Assembly (NCBI GenBank): GCA_900313235.1
Contig: OMQN01000002.1
Span: 1 to 64,000, forward strand
Source of the DNA: an uncultured Prevotellaceae bacterium
Lineage (GTDB): Bacteria; Bacteroidota; Bacteroidia; Bacteroidales; Bacteroidaceae
Length of the DNA stretch: 64,000 bases
Direction: 5' to 3'
A program made the translations under genes and the position numbers. This document shows positions 40,277 through 52,189 of the stretch, piece by piece. Numbering within the stretch: position 1 is the stretch's first letter; each line of letters begins with the position of its first letter. Under the pieces are notes generated by a model, which was given only the letters and a program-made list of their open reading frames with translations, ran no database searches and was not told the DNA's origin.

Positions 40277-43200
40277 CGCTTGTATATTTTGCGTCCTTTT
40301 TGAACGGTAATACCTTTATAGCTTTCGTCTACGCGCTGTCCGTTGAGGTTATAAGACTTAGAATCATGAACCATGAACCCTTCACCCTTAACCGTATCGA
40401 TTCCCGTCGACGCTCCTGCTGGGACGAGGAACTCTATGCTTACCCGATCGCCCAACAGCGGCAGGAGCTCGTAGGTCTTGGCATTGAGCAGCGTGAGACA
40501 ATAGCTCATGGGTGCCGTAGTACGTGTGTCGTTGGCAGTGGCATAGCTGAACGACTGGTCGTAGTAGTTGTCGTTGAACATCATGCAGCCATATTCTGCT
40601 AAGTCGGCATAGCGCTCAGGTGCAGGCAGATGCCAGATGTCGAGACGGTTGTCGAACGAGGCACACCAGTAGTGTGGCATGTCGAGGTCTGGTGAGTCAT
40701 CTTCGTCATAGTCCTCGTTGGTCTCTTCTTCCTCCATCATCATCTGCATGAGTAGCTCTTCAAGTTCTGCGCCGGTCTGGGCGTCCACCAGCGGCTCGGC
40801 ATCGGAACGCTTGGCACGTACCAACAGAGGGAGTGCTGAAGGCAGATCCATGCGACTGTCGGCCATCATATAAATGAGTGATACGGCAGACAATGGCGAG
40901 TCACCATCTTCACCGAGCACCTCACCACGGATGTCAGTCAGGTAAGCCACGTCGTAGTAGTCGAGCATACGAGCTGTGATGCTCTGAGGCTGGCGCGGGT
41001 CAAGGAAGATGGGCTGCCAGCCGTCGGCCATGACGTCGGCGAGTCGGCGTGGAGCAGCACTGGTGGCAGGTGTCGCATTCTCGTTCTTAGCCCACTGGGT
41101 CTCCGCGTACCTGACGTACTTCTTGGAAGCCGTGCTGTAGAACTGCAGGTAGAAGCGGTTAGGCTGAATGGGGGAGGAGCCGTTGGAAAGAACAAACTCC
41201 TGTTGTGTGCCATTCCATACATACATAAGCTCTGCGTCTGCGGTCTTGGCAGGAATGGTATCGTAGGTGGCAAAGAAACTGCCGATATCCAAGATGGATG
41301 CATAGCGTGCCACGCGATGGTCGGAGGTTGCCTTGATGGTGATAGGACTGCCGTCGCTGTTGCTCAGCACGTAGGTTCTTTCCTCACCGTCGTTGCCATT
41401 GCTGACCATCCAGGGCTTGTTAAACTGATAGTCGACGGACTGCGGTGTACCAGAGAGCGTCAGCGTAATGGCCGGTGAAACATCTGGCTTGCTGTCTTTC
41501 TCTATCACCTCATGATAGAGGAACGTGCCGTCGCCGGCCATCTGATTGAATGCAAACGGCAGTACCCACGGCTCCAGATTCTTCGTGGCTTTACGTTTAT
41601 AGATAACCTTGTTGACCTTGACATCACTGGTGCAGACAAACGGCTCGCCGTCAGTGATGGTGAGTTCAGCGAGCGACTGACCATTGCTTACCGTCTGGCT
41701 ATTGCTGCCTGTGACGATGCGAGCATCGATTCTGTCGAGAATGCCCTGTGCATAGACCGGATAGTCCTGGCTGGCAGCATTGGCCTTCGTACGCAGATTC
41801 TGGCACGCATCGGCCGTTGGCGCAGTGCTGATCCAGTCGCAGTTTTTAAGCTTTGAAGCGTCGCTGTAAACGTACAGTGGACTATTGTCGAGAACCTGCA
41901 CGTCCTGATTGGCTTTGCTGACAATGCTCAAGATGCCCGTGGCAGAACAGTGGTCCACAAGGCTGCCGGCGCCTTCGTTCTCATAGACCAGCGCGGCAAT
42001 GCGGTTCTTCTTGGATTTTTTCTCCGCTATTCTCGTAATCTCGCCACAGAAATGACAGTTACGGATGGTTCCCTTGTTCTTGTTGGCAATGCCGCCGCAA
42101 TTCTCGGTAGACGTTACGACACCTGCCACGCGCAGTCCCTCGAGCAGCGCACCCAACCTGATGGTGTTGAACAGTCCTTGGGTGGAACCCTCTTGGTGGA
42201 ACCTGATGGTATGACCGCAGCCATAGAAGGTGCCTTTCAGGTCGATGGACTTTCCCCAGTTGTTCAGGTCAATATCCCTTGCCAGATAGAAGATGCCTTC
42301 CTGGTCGTTGATGCTGGCAAACTGGCTGGCGGTATAGATGAACCTACCCTCCTTGATTTGAGGAGTAATGAGGACATCATGACCGGGCATCGTAAACGAG
42401 AAGATATAGACATTCTCGGTATTGTCAGTGAACGGGCACTGGAAGGCGTCGCTTCCGTCAGGTGCCGAAATGGTAATACTCTCCAGGTGGTTGTTGCCGG
42501 ATACACTCACGGATGCGGTGACCACGGTACCGGCATTAGCCGTCTCATTCGAGATGCTTACCATGCTGGTGTTGGCAGGCAGTGAGAACTGGATGTTATA
42601 GCCGCCCACATACTTGTTCTTGATGCTGGCAGTGAAGACGTAATTGCTCTCCGGCACATTCTTGAGCGTTTCAGCCAGAGCGGCAGGCGTCGTCGCTGTC
42701 ACACCGTTGCAGAGCACCGCTCTTGCGTTGCCGGCATTGGGCACATAGTAGTTGCGCTCAATGGTGACGCTGTCCATGTCGTTGCATATCATATAGGCAC
42801 GGCTATCGCCATTGACAAACATGCCACTGAAGACGTTGTCCTTGATGACGCCACTTTTCTCCTGATTGGCTACGCCATAGATGGTCCGGGCATCTAAGCC
42901 GTCGCAGAGGACGTGGCAGTAGGCGATGGTGCCTCCCTCCTTGTTGGCACCGTTCTGTCCGGCAACACCGCTGGCGCCGGAAAGAGCCTTCTCATTCTTC
43001 ACGGAGCCGCTGACCTCGCAGTCTTCGATGATACCGTTGTTTAAGACGCAAATGGCACCCATATAGTTCTCACTTTCATCACCCGTCTTGCTTCCCTTCA
43101 CATTCGCGGTGACATAGAGATGGCGAACGGAGGCTTTGGGCTTGACGGTGTGGAAGAGGCTGGTATTGCCTCCGTAGGTGATACGGTGGCCGTTACCGTC

Positions 43201-45603
43201 GAAATCGCCTTCCAGTACGATTTGTTTTTTGTCCCATTGGTTACCCAGATTCAGATCGTCATCAAGACGGAACGTTCCATAATGCTTCGAGATGCTATCT
43301 ATCTGTGCGGCCGTAGTGACAGGTACGATAAACTCGCCTTTCAATGAGAGGAAGGCGGTAGGCATGACAAAGGAATAAGTGCCTGCACCTGTGGCTTGAT
43401 CGACCTGCTCTTCAGTAAACTGTACTGCGTTGGCAGGGATGGTCCTGATTTGCTTTAACCGGCTACCGGCTTTTGGGGTGACCGTAACAACAACCTTGTC
43501 GCCCTTTTTCGCATACACCTTGTCGATTGCAATCTTGCCGCCGTAATAGCTCGTGAGCAGCACTTTCTGCTTGTCAACATACGGAGTTATTTCGATGTCG
43601 TCGTTGTCTTGCTTGACATAGCGGAAGTAGGTGGTACTGGTAGCGATGTCAATAGAGTCTGGCTCCAGATTTTCTTCGTCACCGATAGGTATTAAGCCAT
43701 CATCATCCTCTTCTTCATCTTCCTCTTCACCACCTTCCTCATTGTCTTCTTCGCTCTCTCCAGAGGAGGAAGGAGCGCACGTCATCTCGTAGACGGCATA
43801 GCCCTCATCGGCTTGTCCTTTGATGAGGATGACATCATCCTTCATGGCCTTGATGGTGTCGCCCTGTTCCTTGGTGACAGTGTTGAACAGTGTCACGTTA
43901 GCATGAGCATTCTTGGCGAGAGTCACCGTGCCTAACTCGCCAGACGGCGTATAGTTGATGGTGACGTCGCTCTTATCCATCTTAAAGATAAGCACATCTT
44001 CGCTTTTGATGGTGTCACCTTGCGTGGGAAGCAGCAGACAGAGGTCGTCAAACATCGGACCAATATAGCTACGCTTGTTCTCGTCGTCGGCCTTGGCTTC
44101 TACAAGCAACTTCAGCTCGCTGGCTTTGGCAGCGACTGTGCCGACCTTGAACTCAGTGATCCAATCCTTCTCCTTTCCTTCCGGGTCGGCAACAACCAGG
44201 GTCTCCGACACGTCATTGCCGCTGGCCACGATGCTTACCTTTGCCATCTGGGCCCTGCAGGGATTGACGCTGGCAATGGCCGCAATATTCAATCGGTTAT
44301 TCTGCTTGGCACTGGCGGGGAAAGACATCTGGGTGAGGTCTACCGTTTGCGACATGCTGTTAACACCACTGGTGCGCCAATAGTTGTTGCCAGAGGAATC
44401 GGTAAATACCTTGATGGGAAGTTGCTGACCGTTGTTTTCGGTGGTATCGTCCCAACCATCCATGCCCTGGTCAGCGAAACTGTTCTTCAGCGCATTGTGG
44501 TATACCAGCAAGTCTTTGGGATTGCCTGTCGTCTCGTACTGGACACTGAAACTCTCAGGCATCATAAACACCACGGGGATTTGCTGGTTGGTGCGTGCCA
44601 CACCCGGATAGCCGGGAATCATCTCAGGCATGTAAGCCGTTACGCGATGGGTGTTCTTAGTGTCGTTGATAGTGACATTATATACTCTCTCATCTCCTAT
44701 CGTAATCGTGACATCCTTCAAGTCGACTTTCATCCGATAGACGGTTTTCCATCGGCCATCGTCCATCCGCTTCGGTGTTTCAGCAAGCCACCATGACTTG
44801 CAACCTTCGAAGGTGATGTTGGCAGGGATATAGCCTTTCTCAGCAGTCAGGATGACATCGACCTCTTCACGCGCTTTCGGGGTCGCATTACCGAGGGTCA
44901 CCTTGACTTGCGTGGTATCTCCTTTGATCTCAATATTATAATTCTTCTTGCCAAAGACGGGAGTGACATGCACGACATCCTCTGCGTTGGGCATGTAAAT
45001 GATAATGGAATCCGCACATCGCTCGATAAAACTCGTACTGAGATTGGTGACTTCCACATCCACCAGTTCGTGAGTATTCTTTAAATCTTTATGGATTTCG
45101 GGCTTCAAGACGATAGGCATCTTGGGAATATTCTTTGCCACAGCATAGTTCGTCTTTTCCTCGGCTAAGCCATACGTCGGCATTAACTTGCATTTGGCGT
45201 CTTTGTCCTGATGGATTTGCAACTCACGCAAGGTTACAAAATAAGCCCACACCTCCACATCTGCCGCGGGCATGGTGAATTGGAATATCTGCGACGAGTT
45301 GGCACGGTCATCCGGATAAGTACTCTTATTCTCTGCCAGTATGGGGGCAGAAAGTCCGCCATTGGCATTTCGGGTGGCATAGTAAACACCCCTCGACATG
45401 CCAAAGCCTGCTTCAGGAACACAATAGACCTTCACTATAGAACCGGCTACGACACTCTGGTCGGGCGTTTGGACAGTTCCATTTACCATGGGGTTAGCAG
45501 TGCTGGGCATTACCGAATATGATGATGGCTGTTGTGCCCATACTCCGACGGAGAACAGCAGCAGCGCTACACTAACGAAGAGTGAGAAGAAGTCTTTTTT
45601 CAT
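40273..45603 (-). CDS. Giant exported beta-repeat protein (1776 residues)
   Basis: Signal peptide 1-23 (ending GVWAQ). Repeated beta-domains occupy about 25-600, followed by an acidic linker near 618-645 with long Glu/Asp runs, GLUG-like blocks near 760-885 and 1088-1225 (LEGDFDGNGHRITYGG; LKGTFYGCGHTIRFH), and another acidic stretch near 1621-1638. The tail SYNLNGQRVDESYKGITVQK then GRKIYKR resembles a T9SS sorting domain. The ATG at 45603 begins the signal peptide; the 42 bases before it are spacer. The stop overlaps the next start (ATGA). Probably surface-bound. Confidence 0.78.
40361..40392 (-). repeat. GTTCATGGTTCATGATTC-type repeat inside a coding region
   Basis: Minus-strand GTTAAGGGTGAAGGGTTCAT followed by GGTTCATGATTC is translated VKGEGFMVHDS, again directly before a sorting-like tail. 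It looks like spacer DNA rather than a folded domain. Confidence 0.5.
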
Positions 45604-45641
45604 ATTTCGATTTCTACGTTTCTTGTTACGAGTTTCAGGTA

Positions 45642-48404
45642 TCAACGTTTCAGGTATTTTTCACCCTGATAGATGTAGAGCCCGTTGGGGAGCCCACTGA
45701 ATGGGTCATGCACATCTTTTACCCTGCGTATCACACGGCCTTGCATGTCGTAGACGTTGTAATCCGTATGTTTCTGCAATGAAGGCTGTTCCACTGTGGG
45801 TACTTTGATAGCCGTAGGATACTTGTTGGGGGCCTCAAGGCCGATATACTCAAAATACATATAGGGACGCAGATTGAATCCCGGATCATTCTCATCTTTC
45901 GGACCGTAGGCCACAGACTGAATAAGGATACCTTCGTCATTATAGACGAAATACATGCCATCTGTCAGGTACGGCTCACCGTTAATCATCTTTTCCGAAC
46001 GAATCTCACGGAGGAACTCGCCGGCAACAGAGATGATAAGGTGCTCACGAGAGATGACCGTGCCGCTGACGGAGTCCACATTGTTGAAGATGATATGGAG
46101 GGTATTGGTCTGCTTGTCTATATATTCTACATACGACGCATCTTCTGTACCTTCACCAGAATTCCCATTGCCGTATTGGATACTATATTCCAAATGGCTT
46201 TCGCCCGTCTTGTAGTTATGTGTATACATATCGTTGGAGATGGGATTACCCTCCTCGTCGTAAGTAGTCGTTAAGCTCCATACTTTCCTGAGTAGACCAT
46301 CGATGTTCTCCATATAGATGATGTCATCATTTTCATCGATGATGGTTCGCGACTTCAGCTTGCGAGAGTCATCCGCAATGGTGTATTCGTCGATGCGCAC
46401 CTCCGCTCCAGACCAGTCATCAATCGTCTCTGACTTTGCCTTTAACTTTCCAGACGTGCCAAGATCGTATTCCGTCAATTTCAAGTATGTCGAATCGGGA
46501 GAAAGCATATATGACTCAAAATTCATGAGCTCGCCTCCGCTCATCGGTTCGAAGAGTTCAAAATCTTCATCAGTGACACTGTATGATACAATATAGGTGC
46601 GCTTGAAATCCGCATACTCCACGGAATCCTTGCTGATGAAATCCTCTACGGTAGAGCCTAATCCGGCCATGGCGGCCTCATTGTAGTAGCCGCCAATGAC
46701 TTCTACTTCCAGCCCCTTTCCTTCTGACTCACCGTCAGTGTCCGTAATGTCTGCCATCGGAACGCGTCGCGGTATGGCTGTCCACGTGGTAGGAATGTCA
46801 CCATTAGGCTGAGCCTGGATGGTGGTGTTGACAACAGGAATAGGGTAGGCGTCGTTCTGCGACATCACGAAGCAGGGCGACTCACTTTCTTCATTGAGCA
46901 GCTGGACCATATCGTATGACATCATCGTTTCACGACTGACTTGCGTGAGGCCATCGGTGCTGCCCTCAGTGGTGAAACAATGTCTGAAGGTGGTCGTCTT
47001 CATCTCGTCCGGCTGACCGCCAAGGCTGTTGGTGGCAGCTCCATAACTGTTCAGAATGTGTCCGAACGGCAAGCCACACGCCATGGGGTTCCAATAGCCT
47101 TCTGTTCTTATTCTGGATACTGACGCACAATTCTGGAAGCTCACCTGCTTGTCGGCATAGCCCACAATGCTTCCGACATAGTTGTTGCCTTCCAATGTTC
47201 CGAAACTGGCACAGTTCACGATGTCACAATAGGTGGCGTAACCCACGATGCCACCCACGCAAGCTGTTCCCTTCATGACGTTTCCGGTGTCGAAGATCAG
47301 GTTGGCAATGACAGCATGTGACAGGGGCGTTCCCTGCGCTACACCCACAAAGCCCAGACAGTCGATGCCCTGGAAGCAGTTGGTGATGCCGCGAATATGG
47401 TGGCCATTGCCGTTGAGAACTCCCTGGAACGGATGCTCGAAGGTTCCTAAGGGCAGCATAGTCGTATCATTGTTGAATACCAAGTCAGACTTAATATCCA
47501 CACCGATGTTACCGGGAATAGCACCTATTGACACCATCTCAGCCAGAATACGCATCTCGCTGGCGCTATAAATCTCGTACACCGAGTGATTGGCATTGCT
47601 ATTAGGCTTGTGCATCTTACACACGCGGCAAATACCGTTATTGTCAAAATCATGGCTTTTTATCGTGTCCACGCGTTCAATAATCGTATATGGGCAACGC
47701 TCACAGGTGGTCAATGAGCCCAAATTGGACAGACAACTGTTTTTGGTCTGAGCATTTTTTACCAGCTTATGATCCTCATATTGAGGAGCGATATTGGTCT
47801 CGTTGCTCAAACCGCAGACCACACATTGAGTTTTAGTCTTACCCGATTGGCCACAGATGGCTTCACATATTAATACAGGTTCACTGAACTGATGGACATG
47901 AACATACATGTTCTGGACGCCCCCCTTCATCGTAACTTTGTCATCGTTCTTAGTTGCCGTGAATTGGGCTTCAATAGAGACCTCGTGCGGTCCGGAGGGA
48001 ATAGTGAACTTCTGTAAGCTATAATTAATCTTACCTTTTTCGCTTTGATGAGATATGACACTCTGATTATCGACTCTCACACTGAAAAGCATTTGAGTTT
48101 TTCCAATGGAAACATTCTCTGTTTTCGCCAATGTCAGTAACAACTTGAAATCAATAGATGCCACTTTCCCGTCAGGAACAGTGATGTAGAAAGTCATTGA
48201 GGCTTTCTTTCTGCATCTCACGGCATTTATTTTATTACTCGTGGCCGTAATCTCGAAGCCATCAATCGTAGGCTTGCTGATGATAATCCCATCACTCGTA
48301 GTACCGCCATCCATGGGGAACAGCGTCTTGGTGGCGTCGTCTGCGTTGGCGGCGGAAATGGAAAACAGTAAAACGGTCAAAATATAAAAAAACTTCTTGC
48401 CCAT
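45642..48404 (-). CDS. Exported GLUG protein with Cys-pair segments and sorting tail (920 residues)
   Basis: Signal peptide about 1-21 (ISAANA). About 175-271 holds paired cysteines (CEAICGQ, CVVCGL, CERCPY, CRVCKMH) separated by His-containing linkers such as YEDHKLVKN and SHDFDNNG. Near 281-448 are GLUG turns (FQGVLNGNGHHIRGI, GGIVGYATYCDIVNCASFG, GSIVGYADK). A beta-rich section follows, then YNVYDMQGRVIRR and NGLYIYQGEKYLKR, a sorting-like tail. Paralogous in layout to the next gene upstream. Third of the four large exported proteins of the array by position; partner or ligand unknown. Confidence 0.78.
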   Translation of the reverse strand: MGKKFFYILTVLLFSISAANADDATKTLFPMDGGTTSDGIIISKPTIDGFEITATSNKINAVRCRKKASMTFYITVPDGKVASIDFKLLLTLAKTENVSIGKTQMLFSVRVDNQSVISHQSEKGKINYSLQKFTIPSGPHEVSIEAQFTATKNDDKVTMKGGVQNMYVHVHQFSEPVLICEAICGQSGKTKTQCVVCGLSNETNIAPQYEDHKLVKNAQTKNSCLSNLGSLTTCERCPYTIIERVDTIKSHDFDNNGICRVCKMHKPNSNANHSVYEIYSASEMRILAEMVSIGAIPGNIGVDIKSDLVFNNDTTMLPLGTFEHPFQGVLNGNGHHIRGITNCFQGIDCLGFVGVAQGTPLSHAVIANLIFDTGNVMKGTACVGGIVGYATYCDIVNCASFGTLEGNNYVGSIVGYADKQVSFQNCASVSRIRTEGYWNPMACGLPFGHILNSYGAATNSLGGQPDEMKTTTFRHCFTTEGSTDGLTQVSRETMMSYDMVQLLNEESESPCFVMSQNDAYPIPVVNTTIQAQPNGDIPTTWTAIPRRVPMADITDTDGESEGKGLEVEVIGGYYNEAAMAGLGSTVEDFISKDSVEYADFKRTYIVSYSVTDEDFELFEPMSGGELMNFESYMLSPDSTYLKLTEYDLGTSGKLKAKSETIDDWSGAEVRIDEYTIADDSRKLKSRTIIDENDDIIYMENIDGLLRKVWSLTTTYDEEGNPISNDMYTHNYKTGESHLEYSIQYGNGNSGEGTEDASYVEYIDKQTNTLHIIFNNVDSVSGTVISREHLIISVAGEFLREIRSEKMINGEPYLTDGMYFVYNDEGILIQSVAYGPKDENDPGFNLRPYMYFEYIGLEAPNKYPTAIKVPTVEQPSLQKHTDYNVYDMQGRVIRRVKDVHDPFSGLPNGLYIYQGEKYLKR

Positions 48405-48437
48405 ATCTTTTCTATTCTTTATTATTCATTCTTCACT

Positions 48438-50207
48438 CTATTGCTGTGAGGCGGTCTCCGGCAACGTGGCATCCGATCCGCTGCCACAGATGGCTGCGAA
48501 GGTGTTGCCCGAGAGCGTTCCCCCGGCATTGGTGCCACAGATGCCACCGGCATAGTCACTCACACCGCCGACCCATACACTACTTTCCGTGGTACACTTG
48601 GAGATGGTACCCTTGTTCAGTCCACAGATGCCGCCGAGGTTCTTGCTGGTACCTATCGTGCTCATCAGCGAGAATGCCACATGGCAGCCCTCAATGCTTC
48701 CTTCGTTGACACCTGCTATGGCTCCGATATAGTCCCAGCCACGCATGTAACATGCTGCCATGCCCACGTTCTTCACAATGCCATTCTTGCCGATGGCACC
48801 GAAGAGTCCGCGATAGCCACAGCCTGCCACGGGTTCTTCCGTCTGGAGCATGGTGATTACATGTCCACCGCCGTCAAAGGTTCCCTGGAATGCCGTGCTG
48901 TCCGTAGCACCGATAGGACGCCATGGCAGTGTCATCAGACTGTCGGCATAGAGGTCGTTGTCAAGTCTGAAATGGGTCTTGGGACGACGGTTGTTGACAT
49001 AGTCGGATATCCAGTAGAGGTTGCCGAAGCTCTTGACCACAAAGACACTGTCGCTACTGCCTGCGGGATACTCCACGTCGGGGCGTTTGTATGGATGCAG
49101 ACAGCCCTCGCGGGTGCAGATGTCGTTGGCATCGTAGTCATGTCCGATGCCCTCCTCCTCGAAGTATACGTCATGATAGCACTGGCTGCAGGTATATTTC
49201 ACCAGGGTGTGTTCACAGTCTGCCCGCTCCTCGCTGCGCTTATCCAACGAATGAGGGAGCTTCTGGAGGAATCCGCAGTCGCCACAATATATCATGTGGT
49301 AGAATTCGTCAACGGGCAACTTCTGCTTGCCAAACTGTTCGTGACCAGCCTCAACGACATAGTCACACACCAGACAGCGCTTGTTGTGGCTTTTCCAGTC
49401 AGAGGAATAGGTAGCCCAGTTATGCTTTTCTGTGACTATCTGTCCGCAATCCAGACATTTCTTGTAGTGCAGCGAATCGGCCCTTTGGTCGTCTGCGGTC
49501 TTGACGAACTGGAACCATGCATCAACGCCATACACCTTGTCGAAATTGTGGGGCTCTTGCTTGGTGAGTTTGCATCCCTCCGTATCGCAATAGTGCTCGT
49601 GCGTAGTAATGTCCCTGGAAGGCAATGGCTTGTATTTGGATTCGTGGGTATGCCAGGTGAAGAGGAAGTAGCGTCCACCACCGGCGTGTCCACCGCTGAT
49701 GGTCTGATTGTTACCCTTCGATGGCTTGCTGGTCTTCACTTCTACCGACTTGAGCACACGCTTGCTGAAATCCTGGTTACCGGTACGCGAGATGTAGACA
49801 TGGTCCTGTTTAGGATAGGCTCCGCCGTAGATGCTATAGTTACGGCCGTTAAGTCCACCTCGGTAGCTCTTGTCATAATGGTCGTGTGCCTGGAAGTAGG
49901 GAGCCGGAAAGAATTTCTTGTCATCCGCATCAAACTCCACACCAAAGAGGTCTCTCTTCTCCACTCTCACGTCGGTGATGTATAGATTCGGGTTTGTATC
50001 TTTCTTAAAGATGGCAAACACATAGCCACCGCCACGTCCCTTGCGGAAGTCCAGGTCAAAGTCGTTAGCACCGCTATAACCTTCGGCCTGGGGTGCAAGA
50101 CTGTCTGTTTTCTGCACGGCAACGATTTTTATCTCCGACACCATGCCCTGTGCCATGGCAGCGGAAGTGTATAGTGATAAGAGAATAGTGAATAGTGCTT
50201 GTTTCAT
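48438..50207 (-). CDS. Exported GLUG protein with CxxC/His repeats, no sorting tail (589 residues)
   Basis: Signal peptide 1-19 (ending AAMAQ). After a beta domain, residues about 202-372 carry six cysteine pairs (CDTEGC, CLDC, CLVC, CGDC, CSQC, CTREGC) alternating with HNF, HNW, GHEQF, HSL and GHDY segments, which look like small metal-binding or disulfide knots. GLUG blocks cover about 399-589 (FQGTFDGGGHVITML, GAIAGVNEGSIEGCHV, GGICGLNKGTISKC, GGICGTNAGGTLSG). Unlike its three neighbours it stops right after the last repeat with no sorting-like tail, so it may be shortened at the C-terminus or exported another way. Confidence 0.75.
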   Translation of the reverse strand: MKQALFTILLSLYTSAAMAQGMVSEIKIVAVQKTDSLAPQAEGYSGANDFDLDFRKGRGGGYVFAIFKKDTNPNLYITDVRVEKRDLFGVEFDADDKKFFPAPYFQAHDHYDKSYRGGLNGRNYSIYGGAYPKQDHVYISRTGNQDFSKRVLKSVEVKTSKPSKGNNQTISGGHAGGGRYFLFTWHTHESKYKPLPSRDITTHEHYCDTEGCKLTKQEPHNFDKVYGVDAWFQFVKTADDQRADSLHYKKCLDCGQIVTEKHNWATYSSDWKSHNKRCLVCDYVVEAGHEQFGKQKLPVDEFYHMIYCGDCGFLQKLPHSLDKRSEERADCEHTLVKYTCSQCYHDVYFEEEGIGHDYDANDICTREGCLHPYKRPDVEYPAGSSDSVFVVKSFGNLYWISDYVNNRRPKTHFRLDNDLYADSLMTLPWRPIGATDSTAFQGTFDGGGHVITMLQTEEPVAGCGYRGLFGAIGKNGIVKNVGMAACYMRGWDYIGAIAGVNEGSIEGCHVAFSLMSTIGTSKNLGGICGLNKGTISKCTTESSVWVGGVSDYAGGICGTNAGGTLSGNTFAAICGSGSDATLPETASQQ

Positions 50208-50230
50208 ATTTCTCGGGTTTCAACGTTCAA

Positions 50231-52171
50231 CTACTTATGTTCGAAATCTTGTCTGCGTATGAGCAACGCCTGACCGATGTTCTCTAATTCCATCGGAGTG
50301 ACATGATCGTCGTGAGGCTCCAGTCTGAAGATACCATATTGGTTGGTATTATTATTAAACATGATAAATCGCTTGTAACTGAAGAATGACGGCACAGTGT
50401 TCTCTTCGATGCGCTTGGTAGAGAACACCTCACCGGAGTTATACATAAAGCGTATAATCTTGTTGACCTTCACGGTGTCTGCAACGTCATAGCCCACGGG
50501 AACATCCTTGAGCAGCGTGCGAATGGTATTCATGGCCGACTTGTCCGAGCTGGTGTTGGCCATCACGCCCTGGTGCAGGTAGTAGGGACCAATCTTCACA
50601 TTGGCTATGCAGGTGTCGTTCCACATATAGAGGGCACCACGATTGACGGTGACGTCGGACGTGTAAGCCTGGACACTATCCGAGGGAGAGATGTCGATGT
50701 CGCCGTTGTTGTAATAGATGTTGTCATCGTAGGTGAGACGTACCAGCGGTGTGACGTAGGCCTTCGCCTGGTGCTCTGCACCCTCCAGATACTGCCACGT
50801 GATGGTGAACAGACTGTCGTCGCTGCAGCGGCGGCCAAGACCTTCGCGACACATCTTGCCGCCCAGTGAGGGATAGAACACCGTGTACTCCACATTGTGG
50901 ACATACTCGTTGAGCACCTCGCCGATGATCTCGTTGTTGACGACCACCTGATTGGTGGTGGAACGGTCGGCAATGCGGAGCGTGGAAGTAGGTATCTTGG
51001 CATAGATGGTATTCCTGGCGCGAGGCAAGACATTGGTCTCATAGGTGATGTGCTTGCCTACCAGCAGGTTGTAGAGTGTAGCTACGCTATGATCCAGAAT
51101 GAGGTCGGAGAGAGGAGCCACCTTGATGTCAATCAGCTCTACGTTGTTCTCGTCCTTGTCAGCACCCGGGGTGAACTTGAGCGACTTGAACCACTCGTCT
51201 AACACCTGACTCTTTAGCGCCATGTCGTCGCTGTCGTGCAGTGCCGACAGTTTCAAGGCGAGGGCGCTGTTGCCACCGAGGGCCTCGATGTGTGTCTCGC
51301 GGTCTGTCTGGGTATTGGTCACCCAGTCCTGCGTTTCCGTACCGGTTTTTGTTCCGATGCTATAGAGGAACGAGGCACCAGCCTGTTCGTCGAGCGTGGT
51401 ACGTGAGTCTACCACATGGCGGTTCATGGTGGTGCTGAACTTCAGCTTGCCGCCCAACTTGGCATGGTAGATGATATGGGTACCGTAGGTCTGCATCATA
51501 TTCTGCAGGATACGAATAGCCTCGGTATTATTGTTGTTCTTGATGGCCTCGGCAGCCTGTTGCTGGTAGCGGAGGAATCCAGGCGACAGCGCCTCAGGAT
51601 GCTCACGGGCAATATAATACAAGTCGTAGGGCTCCAGATGGCGCGATGCCATGGTCAGACCGTCGTAGATGGTGCAGAAGGCAAACTCGTTGCTCGTCAT
51701 GTCGGTCTTGTTGAAGGTGCTCGACACCTCTGCCTGGAAGAGCAGCAGATCGACCTTTATGGACGAGTTCTTCGTGAGCTTCTTGCAGATGGTGGTGGCA
51801 TCCGTACCGCTATAGACATGATGGTAGGAGGACGGTGAGACATCGTCGACGATAGTCGAAGAGCCGTGTTGCGCATCGAACTGCTGGATAAACGACAGGT
51901 CGATTACGCGGTCGCGCACCTCATCATAGTCACTGTACTTTCCCGTGCCGTTATAGCCGTAACCTACACCGTAGCTGCGATAGAGGTCACCGATGTAGGC
52001 CTGACGCTGTGCAGCATGCACGCGTCTCCAGTAACTCTCCGAGTAGTCACCGTTGGCATTGGTCGGGTCGTAGTCCTCGACAGCTGTCATGAGGTCGTCT
52101 TCACGGGAACAGGCCGTGAATAGTGTAGCCCCCAGGACGAATAGTGAGAAGTATAATATTGCCTTATTCAT
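50231..52171 (-). CDS. MACPF lipoprotein 6 (intact signature)
   Basis: Lipoprotein of 646 residues; lipobox FTAC (Cys21) followed by SREDD. The MACPF signature is complete: YGTHI, six residues, GG, at about 229-241. MACPF proteins of complement, perforin and the Bacteroidales antimicrobial proteins (BSAPs) insert rings of beta-hairpins into membranes. The C-terminal 250 residues form a beta-rich extension seen only in this and the next MACPF gene by length. The ATG at 52171 is preferred; a TTG and another ATG lie 15 and 6 bases upstream. Last of six tandem MACPF genes. Confidence 0.82.
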   Translation of the reverse strand: MNKAILYFSLFVLGATLFTACSREDDLMTAVEDYDPTNANGDYSESYWRRVHAAQRQAYIGDLYRSYGVGYGYNGTGKYSDYDEVRDRVIDLSFIQQFDAQHGSSTIVDDVSPSSYHHVYSGTDATTICKKLTKNSSIKVDLLLFQAEVSSTFNKTDMTSNEFAFCTIYDGLTMASRHLEPYDLYYIAREHPEALSPGFLRYQQQAAEAIKNNNNTEAIRILQNMMQTYGTHIIYHAKLGGKLKFSTTMNRHVVDSRTTLDEQAGASFLYSIGTKTGTETQDWVTNTQTDRETHIEALGGNSALALKLSALHDSDDMALKSQVLDEWFKSLKFTPGADKDENNVELIDIKVAPLSDLILDHSVATLYNLLVGKHITYETNVLPRARNTIYAKIPTSTLRIADRSTTNQVVVNNEIIGEVLNEYVHNVEYTVFYPSLGGKMCREGLGRRCSDDSLFTITWQYLEGAEHQAKAYVTPLVRLTYDDNIYYNNGDIDISPSDSVQAYTSDVTVNRGALYMWNDTCIANVKIGPYYLHQGVMANTSSDKSAMNTIRTLLKDVPVGYDVADTVKVNKIIRFMYNSGEVFSTKRIEENTVPSFFSYKRFIMFNNNTNQYGIFRLEPHDDHVTPMELENIGQALLIRRQDFEHK

Positions 52172-52189
52172 AGTCATATAGCTCAATGA

